NCBI GenBank assembly: GCA_028714255.1
Contig: JAQTMR010000001.1
Coordinates: 186,001 to 250,000 of the forward strand
Source: Phycisphaerae bacterium
GTDB lineage: Bacteria > Planctomycetota > Phycisphaerae > Sedimentisphaerales > Anaerobacaceae
DNA: 64,000 nucleotides
Direction: 5' to 3'
Part shown: positions 38,130 to 48,303 of the stretch, in pieces
How the letters are laid out: every line of letters begins with the position of its first letter
How positions within the stretch are numbered: the first letter of the stretch is position 1
Program-made: the position numbers and the translations under genes
Notes under the pieces: generated by a model
Told to the model about the DNA's origin: nothing
The model's database searches: none
Seen by the model: the letters and a program-made list of their open reading frames with translations, nothing else

Positions 38130-38909
38130 TTACTCGACAGAGAATTCCTTTTTACGGCTGTTCATTTGCGCTTTCAGACGTGAAATAATGGACGAGTGCA
38201 TCTGTGAGACGCGGGACTCGGACAAATCCAGCGTTGCGCCGATTTCCTTCATTGTCATTTCTTCGTAATAATACAAGACGATAATCAGCCGCTCGGCCCG
38301 TGTCAGTCCTTTGGTGAGCAGGCTTTTCAGGTCCCGCTTTTGAGCTTCCGTCAGCGGGTCTTCGCTTCTCTGGTCTTTGATTACATCTATTTCGCGGATG
38401 TCTTTTTCGCCGTCGTTTTCGCTGTAGTTGGTGTTCAGGGAAACCAGACCGACTGCACTTGCATCCTGCCTGAGCCTGGTAAACTCTTCCATATTCATAT
38501 CCATCTCTTCAGCGGTTTCTTTTTCGGTGGGCTTTCTGCCGAGGTGTGTTTCGAGCGAATGCACCGCCTTTGTAAGCTGATGGGCGCGGGCACGAACCAG
38601 CCGAGGCACCCAGTCCATACTCCGTAACTCATCAAGGATTGCGCCTCTTACACGAGGCGAGCAATATGTCTCGAACTTCACGCCCCTTTCGGGGTCGAAG
38701 GCATTGATAGCATCCACCAGCCCAAAAGTGCCGGCACTGATAAGGTCATCCAGCTCTACCTTGTCAGGCAGTTTGCTGCGCAGCCGTTCAGCGGCATATT
38801 TTACCAGCGGCCTGTAGTGCTCCATAAGCAGATTGCGGAATTGGACATCGCCGGTTTTATAGAACTGCTCCCAGATTTGCTCTATCTCGAGTGGCTGCTT
38901 GGTCTTCAT
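38130..38909 (-). CDS. RNA polymerase sigma factor, FliA/WhiG family
   Basis: EQIWEQFYKTGDVQFRNLLMEHYRPLVKYAAERL...LDDLISAGTFGLVDAINAFDPERGVKFETYCSPRVRGAILDELRSMDWVPR. Confidence 0.94.
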   Translation of the reverse strand: MKTKQPLEIEQIWEQFYKTGDVQFRNLLMEHYRPLVKYAAERLRSKLPDKVELDDLISAGTFGLVDAINAFDPERGVKFETYCSPRVRGAILDELRSMDWVPRLVRARAHQLTKAVHSLETHLGRKPTEKETAEEMDMNMEEFTRLRQDASAVGLVSLNTNYSENDGEKDIREIDVIKDQRSEDPLTEAQKRDLKSLLTKGLTRAERLIIVLYYYEEMTMKEIGATLDLSESRVSQMHSSIISRLKAQMNSRKKEFSVE

Positions 38910-39117
38910 AGGATTCCTCCATGAGATTCTATGACCCTGAAAAGTTTTATTAAGCCGGTTTTAAGTCCTATAAATGCCAGCATTCTTTAACCTTCTGATT
39001 ATCCCGCTCTATTTACATAGAAAACGTCCTGTACTTTCTTTATCGACTTTCCAGGCAGCAACTTTAGGAGAACCCATCAGCGAGTTTCTCAGAAAGTCTT
39101 TTCCTGTCTGCTGCACG

Positions 39118-39537
39118 TTATTCGAAGATTGAAATCATTTCCTGTTTTTGCCGGAGCAATACTGTTGCTACTCTTTGATTGAGCGAATTCTCCGAAAGCT
39201 TATTTATTTGAAACTCAAGATACTCGTTTCGATTCTCTTTGAGTAGTTTCTCGGCATAGCTGTCCACGGTCGGCTGGATATCCAGTTTGCCGGAGGCACC
39301 AAATTTGATGTTTCTGGTATCGCGGAACAGAAGACGCCGGCTTTGAATATGCTCACTAAGTGCATTGTTCATCAGGCTGCAAAACTCCTCCACCACCAAA
39401 TCCTTAGGAACAAAACCGGGACTGTTAATGTTGTTTATGTTAAGAGTGAGGATTTTCTGGCGACTCCGTGTGAACTCGATTATCTTAACGAGCAATTCGG
39501 AGATATTATCTGTTATCAACGAAGCTGTATTTTTCAT
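39118..39537 (-). CDS. FlgB-like (flagellar rod-like) orphan protein
   Basis: SRQKILTLNINNINSPGFVPKD near the N-terminus resembles the 'NIAN.NTPGY' rod-protein motif; C-terminal NEYLEFQINKLSENSLNQRVATVLLRQKQEMISIFE resembles the FlgB C-terminal helix. Confidence 0.5.
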   Translation of the reverse strand: MKNTASLITDNISELLVKIIEFTRSRQKILTLNINNINSPGFVPKDLVVEEFCSLMNNALSEHIQSRRLLFRDTRNIKFGASGKLDIQPTVDSYAEKLLKENRNEYLEFQINKLSENSLNQRVATVLLRQKQEMISIFE

Positions 39538-39616
39538 CCTTGAACCCTTTTATCCTTTTTCCTTAAGTTCCAACTTCCAGATATAAGGCTTTACCGGGAA
39601 TCGGCCTGTTCATTAT

Positions 39617-39925
39617 TCAGTTATTTTCAGCACTTGTGCCGTGTTCGGCCATTTTGCCGGCCGGCTCTTCTTTGGTTAAAATCCGTCTTATTTCCCAGAG
39701 AGTCTTTGTTTTCTTAAGTTCAATGATTCTTGATAATCTTTCAAAGACCGACTCGTCATACAATCGATGTCCGCCTTCGGTCCACTGCGACTCACGAATA
39801 AGTCCCATTATCGTGTAGTTATGAATAGTTTGCCGGGAAAAGGGAGTGCAATTAACCAATTCACCAATTCGATATAGCTTGGCGGGTATTTGCAACATTC
39901 GTTTTTTAACTTCTGTCTGCATCAC
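39617..39925 (-). CDS. MerR-family transcriptional regulator
   Basis: KLYRIGELVNCTPFSRQTIHNYTIMGLIRESQWTEGGHRLYDESVFERLSRI: winged HTH of the MerR family. Confidence 0.88.
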   Translation of the reverse strand: MMQTEVKKRMLQIPAKLYRIGELVNCTPFSRQTIHNYTIMGLIRESQWTEGGHRLYDESVFERLSRIIELKKTKTLWEIRRILTKEEPAGKMAEHGTSAENN

Positions 39926-40085
39926 GAGAATTTTTTATTGGCCCATCAAGGTTCCGACGATTAAAAATTCAAAGGCCGAAAAAACAAAAATACAAAACTG
40001 ATGGCTTCCGTTTAAATAACCATCTCAATTCAAATTCAGCTTATTGACTCTTCTTAAATCAGCGGTTGCTAACCTATTTTAACAT

Positions 40086-40127
40086 CAAAATGTATTTTAC
40101 ATTTTGCAAAATGTAAAATACATTTTG
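40086..40127. promoter_or_regulatory. 42-bp perfect palindrome, candidate tandem operator
   Basis: CAAAATGTATTTTACATTTTG|CAAAATGTAAAATACATTTTG; each half is CAAAATGTA-N3-TACATTTTG. Confidence 0.7.
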
Positions 40128-40545
40128 CCTTATGTCAACTTTTTTCCATTTTTTTTGAAAAAAAATTTGACGAATCTCCCACGGAAGACAGTTTTTATCG
40201 GAGTCTGCCTAATTGACGGCAATAAGGTGATATTCCTTTGAAATTTATCGTTATTATCGGTGTTTTTCGTCAAATATTACTATCGCCACTTAAGCATTTA
40301 AAGAAACGTGATACAATAAAGCACCGAAATGGGCAGGCCCGGCCTCGCAGACAACCTTAATGCGGAGCGAACCGCCCCACTGCCAGACCAGCCCGGACAA
40401 TCAATCATCCGATGCGATGGGAAGTTACAAATCCGCCTGAAACAGGCAAGGTTTTTGCCAAATGTCCCTCCTGAAATATCCGATACAAGGTAAGCGGACT
40501 AAATAGTAACTGGTATGAATGAGGTAAAACTGTATCGCTATAATT

Positions 40546-41604
40546 ATGCACCAAGACAATAAGAGTTCCGATAATACCGATACCGCCCCTGCCGGCGGCA
40601 TCTCTTCGCTGGAGCGGATAACCCCACTGGCCCGGCAGATAAACTGCCTTGACATCGAACGGATAGCGAATGTCTGTATCGACAATATCCCCAAATTGAT
40701 TGGCGTGAGGTTCGCTTCGCTGTATATACTCGACGAAGCAAATAATATTCTGCACCTTCAGAAATATAATCATCCGTTTCTTATAAACAAAATAGTTTCA
40801 ATCAATCAAAGCCCGCCTTCGCCTATGGTTGTTGCGGTAAGAAGTAAAATGCTCGTACAGATACGGGACATAGACAGCCATAAAAGGCCTATCATCAGGA
40901 AATCTCAACGCGCTTTTTCTGGAAATTATGAAACCAAGAATTGCATTATCGCACCGCTTATTTGCCATGAAAAGGTAGTCGGCGTGCTTAATCTGGCGGA
41001 CAAAATAGAAGGCGACAGCTTCGATTGTGACGACATCGCACTTGTAGAACTGTTCAGCCAGCTGGTTGGCGCTTCCATAGGCAATATAAAGCTTTTTGAG
41101 AAGATGCAGCATCAAGCCGTAACAGACGGCTTGACGGGACTGGCAAACCACAAAACATTTTATGATATCCTCGAGAAAGAGCTGTGGAGAATGCGGCGAT
41201 ACGGCGGCCAAATTTCGCTGATTATGGTCGATATTGATAATCTCAAGAGGGTAAATGACGCTTACGGCCACCACGCAGGCGATAAAGTCATCAGAGAAAT
41301 CAGCAAAAAAATAAGGGCGTGCATCCGACAAATCGATACGGCAGCACGCTACGGAGGAGATGAATTCGCGGTGATTTTGCCCAATACTTCACTGGCTGAA
41401 GCGATTGTTGCCGCGGAACGTATGGTTGATTCGGTTTCAGGTTCACCGATAACGTGGAAAAAAGAGCAGATAGCCCTGTCTATCAGTGTCGGTGTCGGAG
41501 AATACGGCGCCGAGAACAGTCCCGAGGACATTACAAACCGTTCTGACAAGGCCTTGTATATGGCTAAGCAGGCGGGGAAAAACACAGTGAGAGTTTTTGA
41601 GTAA
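40546..41604 (+). CDS. GAF-GGDEF diguanylate cyclase
   Basis: GAF region (GVRFASLYILDEANNILHLQ...), then DGLTGLANHKTFYDILEKE... AARYGGDEFAVILPNTS. Confidence 0.95.
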   Translation: MHQDNKSSDNTDTAPAGGISSLERITPLARQINCLDIERIANVCIDNIPKLIGVRFASLYILDEANNILHLQKYNHPFLINKIVSINQSPPSPMVVAVRSKMLVQIRDIDSHKRPIIRKSQRAFSGNYETKNCIIAPLICHEKVVGVLNLADKIEGDSFDCDDIALVELFSQLVGASIGNIKLFEKMQHQAVTDGLTGLANHKTFYDILEKELWRMRRYGGQISLIMVDIDNLKRVNDAYGHHAGDKVIREISKKIRACIRQIDTAARYGGDEFAVILPNTSLAEAIVAAERMVDSVSGSPITWKKEQIALSISVGVGEYGAENSPEDITNRSDKALYMAKQAGKNTVRVFE

Positions 41605-41786
41605 ACCCCGGCGGGGTAAAACCTGCAATTACTTTGACAACATACCTTTTCGCAGGAACAACAAATAGCCTTCCGGGCTTTCACATTCATATCGAGATAT
41701 TGACAAGGGGACAAAAATTTGTATATTGCAATGTTCCGGCAAGAGGTACTTTGACGATAGAGTTAAAATAACGAAGGGATGCGATT

Positions 41787-41978
41787 ATGAAAATCGAAGA
41801 AGTAAGAAAAAAAGCGAAAAAGCTGGGAATAACCAGCGGCAAAATGAAAAAAGCGGAACTTATCCACGCCATCCAGAAAGCAGAAGGCAATACGCCTTGT
41901 TTCGGAAGATCAAACAATGGCCAATGCCCCTACATTAGCTGCTGCTTTATAAAAGACTGCCTTAAAATACAACTGTGA
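41787..41978 (+). CDS. Small SAP/Rho-N-like protein with Cys cluster
   Basis: MKIEEVRKKAKKLGITSGKMKKAELIHAIQKAEGNTPCFGRSNNGQCPYISCCFIKDCLKIQL; LEM/SAP-like helix pair followed by conserved-looking Cys pattern. Confidence 0.75.
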   Translation: MKIEEVRKKAKKLGITSGKMKKAELIHAIQKAEGNTPCFGRSNNGQCPYISCCFIKDCLKIQL

Positions 41979-42166
41979 AACAACGGACAGGGCAGAAAAT
42001 TTCAAAAATTAAAAATCAATCCTTATTTGACAAATAACGCAGCAAGTGCCGATAAAACATTCAGGATACTTCTGAATGGAACAATAGGAATATCTGCGTA
42101 GAATTAGATAATAGACAAAAGAGGTATATTGGGAAAATTCGGGATAGGCGAGAAAGGAGCAAATGT

Positions 42167-42739
42167 ATGAAGGTAAAATTAATTGTGGCGGGTTTGTGTT
42201 TGGCGATTGTAATGGCCGGCTGCGCCACGGTTCCGAAAGGACCGGAGGCAAAAGCTGTTTTGTCCGCCGAGGCAAGCGAGGCTATCGCGGTATTCAAAGA
42301 GAGAGACCCCGATATACAGCGATTCTTTGACAAATCCTACGGTTACGCGGTGCTGCCGAAGGTCGCCAAAGGCGCTTTGTGGATAGGCGGAGCTTACGGC
42401 AGAGGCGAAGTCTATGAAAGAGGTGAAGACGGATACAAAATGATTGGCTACTGCAGTATGTCGCAGGCAACGCTGGGTTTCTCGTTTGGCGGCGAATACT
42501 TCCGTGAAATAATCTTTTTCAAAGACAAAAATGACTTGGAAGTATTCAAAACCGATGAGTACACGTTTTCTGTGCAGGTTACCGGCGTAGCCGCCAACGT
42601 CGGCGCGGCAGCGAAGGCTGATTATCAATCCGGCATGGCTGTCTTTATCACAACTGATAAAGGTCTGATGGTCGATGCGTCATTAGGCGGACAGAAATTC
42701 GACTATATGCTGTTTACAAGCGAAGAGATACGGAAATAG
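42167..42739 (+). CDS. SYLF (YSC84-like) domain lipoprotein
   Basis: Lipobox VMAGC; FFDKSYGYAVLPKVAKGALWIGGAYGRGEVYE...SMSQATLGFSFGG...GLMVDASLGGQKFDY. Confidence 0.9.
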   Translation: MKVKLIVAGLCLAIVMAGCATVPKGPEAKAVLSAEASEAIAVFKERDPDIQRFFDKSYGYAVLPKVAKGALWIGGAYGRGEVYERGEDGYKMIGYCSMSQATLGFSFGGEYFREIIFFKDKNDLEVFKTDEYTFSVQVTGVAANVGAAAKADYQSGMAVFITTDKGLMVDASLGGQKFDYMLFTSEEIRK

Positions 42740-42817
42740 CCTGCGAATCCTAAACCGCAAATAAATATCAAACTTGAGTTGTCCCCTGAAAGTTCTGGGA
42801 AACAGATGGGGGCCGTT

Positions 42818-44380
42818 TCATTTCGTATCTTTTTGCAGCTTGTATTCGACAGAATCCACCAGTGCCAGCCAGGATGCCTCGATGACGTTTTCAGAGACGC
42901 CGACCGTACCCCATACAGAGGTTTTGTCTCGTGATTCGATTATTACACGAACACGGGCGGCAGTACCGGCTTTGGCGTTGACCACACGGACTTTATAATC
43001 AATCAAGTGGATATCCCTGATGGCTGGATAGAGGTTTTCAAGGGCTTTGCGCAGAGCGGCATCGAGGGCATCGACAGGACCATCGCCTTCGCCGACAACG
43101 TGCTGAACTTTGTTACCAACCTTGATTTTTACGGTGGCTTCGTTAATCATCTCGCCAGTGGTTCGCCTTTCCACGGTAACATAGTATTTTAGAAGTTCGA
43201 AACAGGGCTTATACGTACCGAGTGTCTTTTTGACAAGCAGGTCGAAGGATGCGTTTGCAGCCTCGAATTGATAACCCTCATTCTCAAGCTCCTGGACACG
43301 GGTGAGAATTTTTTTGGCCAATCCTTTGTCCTGAGCTATTTTTGCTTTTTCCAACTCGGCCAGGACGTTCGATTTGCCGCTCAGTTCGGAAATAAGAAAT
43401 CTCCGTTCGTTTCCGACAAGGGCGGGGTCAATGTGCTCGTAAGAGCGTTTCTCTTTTCGCAGGGCGTCAACGTGCAGGCCCGCCTTGTGCGCGAAGGCGC
43501 TTTCTCCGACATAGGGCATATTCATTACGGGGTTGAGATTACCGAGTTCAAAAATGAAACGCGAGACCTCGGTAAGTGTTTTGATTTTTTCCGGGGCCAG
43601 ACAATCCAACCCCATTTTGAAAACGAGATTGGGGATGACGGTGCAGAGATTCGCGTTTCCGCAGCGTTCGCCGAGGCCGTTGATGGTACCCTGAACGTGT
43701 CCGGCACCGGCACGAACGGCAGCTAAGGTGTTGGCGGTGGCACAATCACAATCATTGTGGGTGTGAATACCGATTGATAGCGTTGGGAATTTTTCGCAGA
43801 CGGCTTTGGTAATTTCATAAATCTGGTCAGGCACCGAACCGCCGTTAGTATCGCAAAGTACAAGGACATCGGCGCCTGCCTCGGCGGCGGAAGCCAAAAC
43901 CTTCATTGCATATTCGCTATTTTCCCTGTAGCCGTCGTAGAAATGCTCCGCGTCGAAAATAGTTTCAACGCCCCGCTTTTTCAGGTATTCGACGGAGTCG
44001 CCGCAGAGCTGCAGGTTCTCATCGAGCGAACAGCCGAGGACGGTTTTTACATGCATATCCCACGTTTTTCCGACCAGGGTGGCTGCCCGCGCCTTGCAGG
44101 CGAGAATGGCCTTGATGGAAAGGTCATCTTCGACTTTAGTATCAGCCCTGCGCGTACTGCCGAAGGCCACAATTTTCGAATTCTTCAGGTCGAGCTTAGC
44201 TGCTTCGATAAAAAACTGCATCTCCTTGGGATTAGAAACAGCGAAACCTCCTTCGATGTAATCGAGACCAAGCTCATCGAGGCACTCGGCGACCGAGAGC
44301 TTATCTTCGAGGGAAAAGCTGACGCCTTCGGCCTGCATACCATCGCGAAGGGTGGTATCGTAAAGCTTTATTTTTCCCAT
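42818..44380 (-). CDS. cimA: (R)-citramalate synthase
   Basis: KIKLYDTTLRDGMQAEGVSFSLEDKLSVAECLDELGLDYIEGGF; LeuA-dimer C-terminal domain; start placed at MGKIKLYDTT. Confidence 0.93.
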   Translation of the reverse strand: MGKIKLYDTTLRDGMQAEGVSFSLEDKLSVAECLDELGLDYIEGGFAVSNPKEMQFFIEAAKLDLKNSKIVAFGSTRRADTKVEDDLSIKAILACKARAATLVGKTWDMHVKTVLGCSLDENLQLCGDSVEYLKKRGVETIFDAEHFYDGYRENSEYAMKVLASAAEAGADVLVLCDTNGGSVPDQIYEITKAVCEKFPTLSIGIHTHNDCDCATANTLAAVRAGAGHVQGTINGLGERCGNANLCTVIPNLVFKMGLDCLAPEKIKTLTEVSRFIFELGNLNPVMNMPYVGESAFAHKAGLHVDALRKEKRSYEHIDPALVGNERRFLISELSGKSNVLAELEKAKIAQDKGLAKKILTRVQELENEGYQFEAANASFDLLVKKTLGTYKPCFELLKYYVTVERRTTGEMINEATVKIKVGNKVQHVVGEGDGPVDALDAALRKALENLYPAIRDIHLIDYKVRVVNAKAGTAARVRVIIESRDKTSVWGTVGVSENVIEASWLALVDSVEYKLQKDTK

Positions 44381-44657
44381 AGTTACGTCTCCAAAGTCGG
44401 CGGCAGCGGTTGGCAACTGATAGTCTATAAACACATCCGCCAGACCGCCGGAGGCAGACAAAATGTCATAAACAGGCTGTCATTTTAGCCGGGCATAACA
44501 GGCAAGTAAAGGGGAAAATGATGCACCCGCAGGGCAGGTTTTTGAGAATGCCGCAATTTTTCTGCCGTAAAGTTGTTGCAATTAAAGCAGCAATCGAATA
44601 TAATTAAAGGTTTGTATAAATACTTAGAAAAGTGCAGTATATTTTACAGTAATCAAA

Positions 44658-45116
44658 ATGACTCTAACGAAAATTCTGCGGCAGAGTTGTGTTAAAGTTC
44701 CGCTCGAAAGCAAAGACAAGAAATCCGCAATAACAGAACTGGTGGATTTGCTTGACGCCAACGACCTGCTTATCGACAAAGAAGCCGTTCTACAAACGGT
44801 TCTGATGCGTGAGCAAACCCGCAGCACTGGAATCGGTTCGAGAATTGCCGTGCCGCACGGAAAGTGCAAAGCCGTCAAAGAACTGGTTATGTCGATTGGA
44901 ATAACGAACGAACCAATTGATTTTGAAAGCGTTGACGGAAATCCGGTAACAATCATTATCCTGCTGGTCTCGCCCGCTAACGAAACCGGCCCGCACATTC
45001 AGGCACTGGCCAAAATAAGCAAACTGATGCTTGATTCAGAATTCAAACAAGAGCTTGAAAAGACAACCTCATCTACAGAGGCTTATGAGCTTCTGTGTAG
45101 TAGAGAGAAGGACTGA
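44658..45116 (+). CDS. PTS EIIA (fructose/nitrogen PtsN-like) domain protein
   Basis: VLMREQTRSTGIGSRIAVPHGKCKAVKELVMSIGI: EIIA-Fru active-site His context. Confidence 0.9.
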   Translation: MTLTKILRQSCVKVPLESKDKKSAITELVDLLDANDLLIDKEAVLQTVLMREQTRSTGIGSRIAVPHGKCKAVKELVMSIGITNEPIDFESVDGNPVTIIILLVSPANETGPHIQALAKISKLMLDSEFKQELEKTTSSTEAYELLCSREKD

Positions 45117-45144
45117 AACAGCGCAATATTTCCGTCCGTCTTTA

Positions 45145-47760
45145 TTAACCGTTTGTGCCGCCTGCTGTTTCCCAGAGAATCAAACCCAACTCATAAGGAT
45201 TAACAAGGTCAGTATTTCTGGGCAAAACTCTCACTGCCACTCCATAACTGCCTGTTTCTGTACAGGAGACCGAGCCAACAAACCGATGTTCGCTGTCCTG
45301 ACCTACAGTTTCCTTGTAAAGCATTCTCACGGCTGAGCCATTTCTGATATTTCCCTGAGAATCCACCAGCCCGTGATAAAGCTCAACTGAAACATCATCC
45401 GGACTAACCTTAGGCAGTCTGACCAGGGCATTGATGGACAACTGCGAACCGACTTTAAGCTGGTGCCGCCTTAGATTGAACGGCACATTACCTTGCCCGT
45501 TGCCGAGCTGTATCTGCACATCTTTAATGGCAAATTCAGACCAGGCCTTTTTCATATTGGATTTCCACATCGAGAGCGCCTTGGCCCTTGTCATGGCCTC
45601 CGCGGTCAAATACTGCCATTTAGCTATAGCAGGGCCATAAAACTTCTGCGTATATTCGGCAACCATTCTGTGGGTGTTAAATTGCGGCGCTATCCGTTTG
45701 ATAGAGTTTTTCGCCCGGTGTATCCATGCCCTCGGCATATCATCTGCTGAACGGGTATAGTATAAAGGGACAACCTCGTTTTCGAGAAGATTATAGATTG
45801 CCTGGGAATCGACACTATCCTGATAATCAGGGTCCTTGTAATTCTGCTCTGCGCCAATGGCCCAGCCCCCATCAGAACTATAACCTTCACACCACCATCC
45901 ATCGAGGCAGCTCATATTCAGAACGCCATTCATTGCCGCTTTCATACCGCTTGTTCCGCTGGCTTCCATAGGCCTTCGAGGGTTATTAAGCCACACATCG
46001 ACGGCATGAACCAACATTCTGGCTACATCGATGTCATAATCCTCAAGAAAAATTATGCGCCGCTGAAGGCCATATTTTGTTGCAAAGCTGATAATCTGCC
46101 GCATTATCTCCTTGCCTGAACTGTCTTTAGGGTGGGCTTTGCCCGCAAAAATAAGCTGAACAGGTCTATCCGGGTTATTAAGCAGCTTCACAAGCCGCTG
46201 CGGGTCACTAAACAGGAGATTGCCTCTTTTATAGCTTACAAACCTTCTGGCAAAACCGATGGTTAATGCCTTAGCATCAAGAACCTCATCGGCCCAGTTC
46301 AATTCGGAATGGTAAGTGCCCCTGCGATTGAACCGCGTTTTAAGCTGGTTACGGACAAAAGCAACCAGCCTGTCCTTACACTGCTGATGTACCCGCCAGA
46401 ATTCCTCATCAGGAATCTGGTCGATGCCGTTCCAAATCGACTCATTAACAGGTTCGTCCGTCCAATCAGGCCCGAGATACCTTTCATATAAAGAATTCAT
46501 CTCATTCGACAGCCAGCTCTTAATGTGAACGCCGTTTGTAACAGAGATTATGGGCACTTCATCGACAGGAAGAGCAGGCCAAAGACTCGACCACATCTCA
46601 CGTGATACCTGCCCGTGCAATTTACTTACGCCATTTACATAACCGCTGAGACGTAATCCCAAAATCGCCATTTTAAACGACTCACTCGCATCATCGGGAA
46701 GAATTCTGCCCAGCGATAAAAACTGTTCTCTGCTTATCCCAAAAGCAGGAATGAAGTTGGTGAAATATTTGTCCATAAGCTCAACTGGAAATTCGTCGAG
46801 ACCTGCTTTAACAGGTGTATGCATAGTAAAAACGTTGCCGGCTCTGGTGGTTTCAACTGCTTCAGCAAAGGTCATATTCGTGCTTTTTTGTAACTCGCGG
46901 ATTCGTTCAAGCGCCATAAAGCCGGCGTGTCCCTCATTCATATGGCAGATGAGAGGCTCAATGCCCAGCGCCGCCAAGGCCCTTAAGCCGCCGATGCCCA
47001 GGATGATTTCCTGGCGTATGCGCATCTCAAGGTCGCCGCCATATAAACTGGTGGTAATCATACAGTCCGTGGATGAATTAGGTGAAATGTTGGTATCCAA
47101 CAGATATAATTTAACCCTGCCTACGGTAATAGACCAAATCTGTGCATACACCGTTCTGTCGGGGAATTCCACACCAATGGTCAACGGCTGGCCGTCACTT
47201 CCACGAATCAGGTCGATAGGCATATTATAGAAATCGTTTTCGAGATATACTTCCTGCTGCCAGCCATCGATGTCCAACTGCTGGCGGAAATAACCTTTTT
47301 GATAGAGAAGACCAACACCAACCAAAGGAATGCTAAGGTCTGATGCGCTTTTCAAATGGTCACCGGCTAAAATTCCCAGGCCTCCCGAATAAAAAGGCAG
47401 ACATTCATGAATACCGAACTCGGCACAAAAGTATGCAATAACAGGCTTGGTATATTTTGAATAATTCTTTTCAAACCAGCCTGACCCTTCAAGATATGAT
47501 TTGAGCTTTTCTTCCGCCCGCTGCAGTTCGGACAAAAACGCCTGGTTCTTGGCTAATTCGTCCAAACGCTGCTGAGGGAGACTGGCGAGAAGTTTGACCG
47601 GATTATGGCCGCAAGCCGACCATAAGTTACTGTCAATACGTTTGAACAACTCTATAAAACTGGTGTTCCAGCACCAGAATAAATTCCGTGCGATACTATC
47701 GAGAGCCTTCAACTTATCCGGCAAGGCGGGCAAAACTGCGAAACTACAAACTTTTGGCAT
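45145..47760 (-). CDS. Alpha-glucan family phosphorylase
   Basis: PVIAYFCAEFGIHECLPFYSGGLGILAGDHLKSASDL, ICHMNEGHAGFMALERIREL, FAGKAHPKDSSGKE, NNPRRPMEASGTSGMKAAMNGVLNMS. Confidence 0.96.
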   Translation of the reverse strand: MPKVCSFAVLPALPDKLKALDSIARNLFWCWNTSFIELFKRIDSNLWSACGHNPVKLLASLPQQRLDELAKNQAFLSELQRAEEKLKSYLEGSGWFEKNYSKYTKPVIAYFCAEFGIHECLPFYSGGLGILAGDHLKSASDLSIPLVGVGLLYQKGYFRQQLDIDGWQQEVYLENDFYNMPIDLIRGSDGQPLTIGVEFPDRTVYAQIWSITVGRVKLYLLDTNISPNSSTDCMITTSLYGGDLEMRIRQEIILGIGGLRALAALGIEPLICHMNEGHAGFMALERIRELQKSTNMTFAEAVETTRAGNVFTMHTPVKAGLDEFPVELMDKYFTNFIPAFGISREQFLSLGRILPDDASESFKMAILGLRLSGYVNGVSKLHGQVSREMWSSLWPALPVDEVPIISVTNGVHIKSWLSNEMNSLYERYLGPDWTDEPVNESIWNGIDQIPDEEFWRVHQQCKDRLVAFVRNQLKTRFNRRGTYHSELNWADEVLDAKALTIGFARRFVSYKRGNLLFSDPQRLVKLLNNPDRPVQLIFAGKAHPKDSSGKEIMRQIISFATKYGLQRRIIFLEDYDIDVARMLVHAVDVWLNNPRRPMEASGTSGMKAAMNGVLNMSCLDGWWCEGYSSDGGWAIGAEQNYKDPDYQDSVDSQAIYNLLENEVVPLYYTRSADDMPRAWIHRAKNSIKRIAPQFNTHRMVAEYTQKFYGPAIAKWQYLTAEAMTRAKALSMWKSNMKKAWSEFAIKDVQIQLGNGQGNVPFNLRRHQLKVGSQLSINALVRLPKVSPDDVSVELYHGLVDSQGNIRNGSAVRMLYKETVGQDSEHRFVGSVSCTETGSYGVAVRVLPRNTDLVNPYELGLILWETAGGTNG

Positions 47761-47977
47761 TTTTACGTCTCCAAATAAAAAAGGCGTGGCATCATAACCA
47801 CTTGTGCCGTAACATCTTACGCTCTTTTATGCCTAATATAATTACATACCGATACTGTTGTTTAATCGACAAATACAACGACCGGCTTAAGGGCAAAAAA
47901 CGCATAGAAATGGCGGGTTTGGTGGATTTTGATGGTCCGATATTTCTGATTTCTGGAGGTTAAAGGGGTTAAAACCA

Positions 47978-48002
47978 AAAAGGCCTGCATAACAGGCCTT
48001 TT
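47978..48002 (-). terminator. Rho-independent terminator (3' end of candidate ncRNA)
   Basis: aaaaggcctg cataa caggcctttt, symmetric U/A runs. Confidence 0.75.
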
Positions 48003-48210
48003 AGTGCAAGGCTTCACTCCGCTGGTGCCGTAAGAAAACTTTTGAAGAAAACCCATTATGTCCACGTGGGTAATCGTTGCTTGCGTCCGAAAGTCCTATC
48101 GAGTAGGCATTTTTCGAGCCGTCAAGACCTGACTTCCCTGAGTAACTGGGTATCGGTTTTTTCAAAATCATATTTTCTACACGCACACCGCAGGGGTCAG
48201 CCTGCAAATA
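48003..48210 (-). ncRNA. Candidate structured ncRNA (long rod-like hairpin, 6S-like architecture)
   Basis: Nested complementary arms: 48006-48013/48199-48205, 48021-48027/48186-48191, 48030-48038/48173-48180, 48039-48046/48161-48168, 48048-48053/48155-48160; ends in terminator. Strand inferred. Confidence 0.45.
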
Positions 48211-48303
48211 TCTTATACTAAATCACGGCCCAAAAGTCAAGAAAATACCGGACAACTGAAACCACAAGACCTTTGCATTATTCGACCATTTACTTGAACG
48301 AAG

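Noticed and set aside
40320-40545. GC-rich leader before the GGDEF gene, considered as a c-di-GMP or cobalamin riboswitch
   Set aside because: Some short words resemble riboswitch fragments (gggaag...aaatccg) but I could not fold a consistent known core; a covariance search is needed.
41726-41938. 70-aa plus-strand ORF overlapping the SAP-like gene
   Set aside because: Out-of-frame overlap with 41787..41978, which has the conserved-looking small-protein sequence.
48001-48207. 68-aa minus-strand ORF MQADPCGVRVENM...
   Set aside because: Lies wholly within the strongly base-paired candidate ncRNA and has no protein-like family signature.
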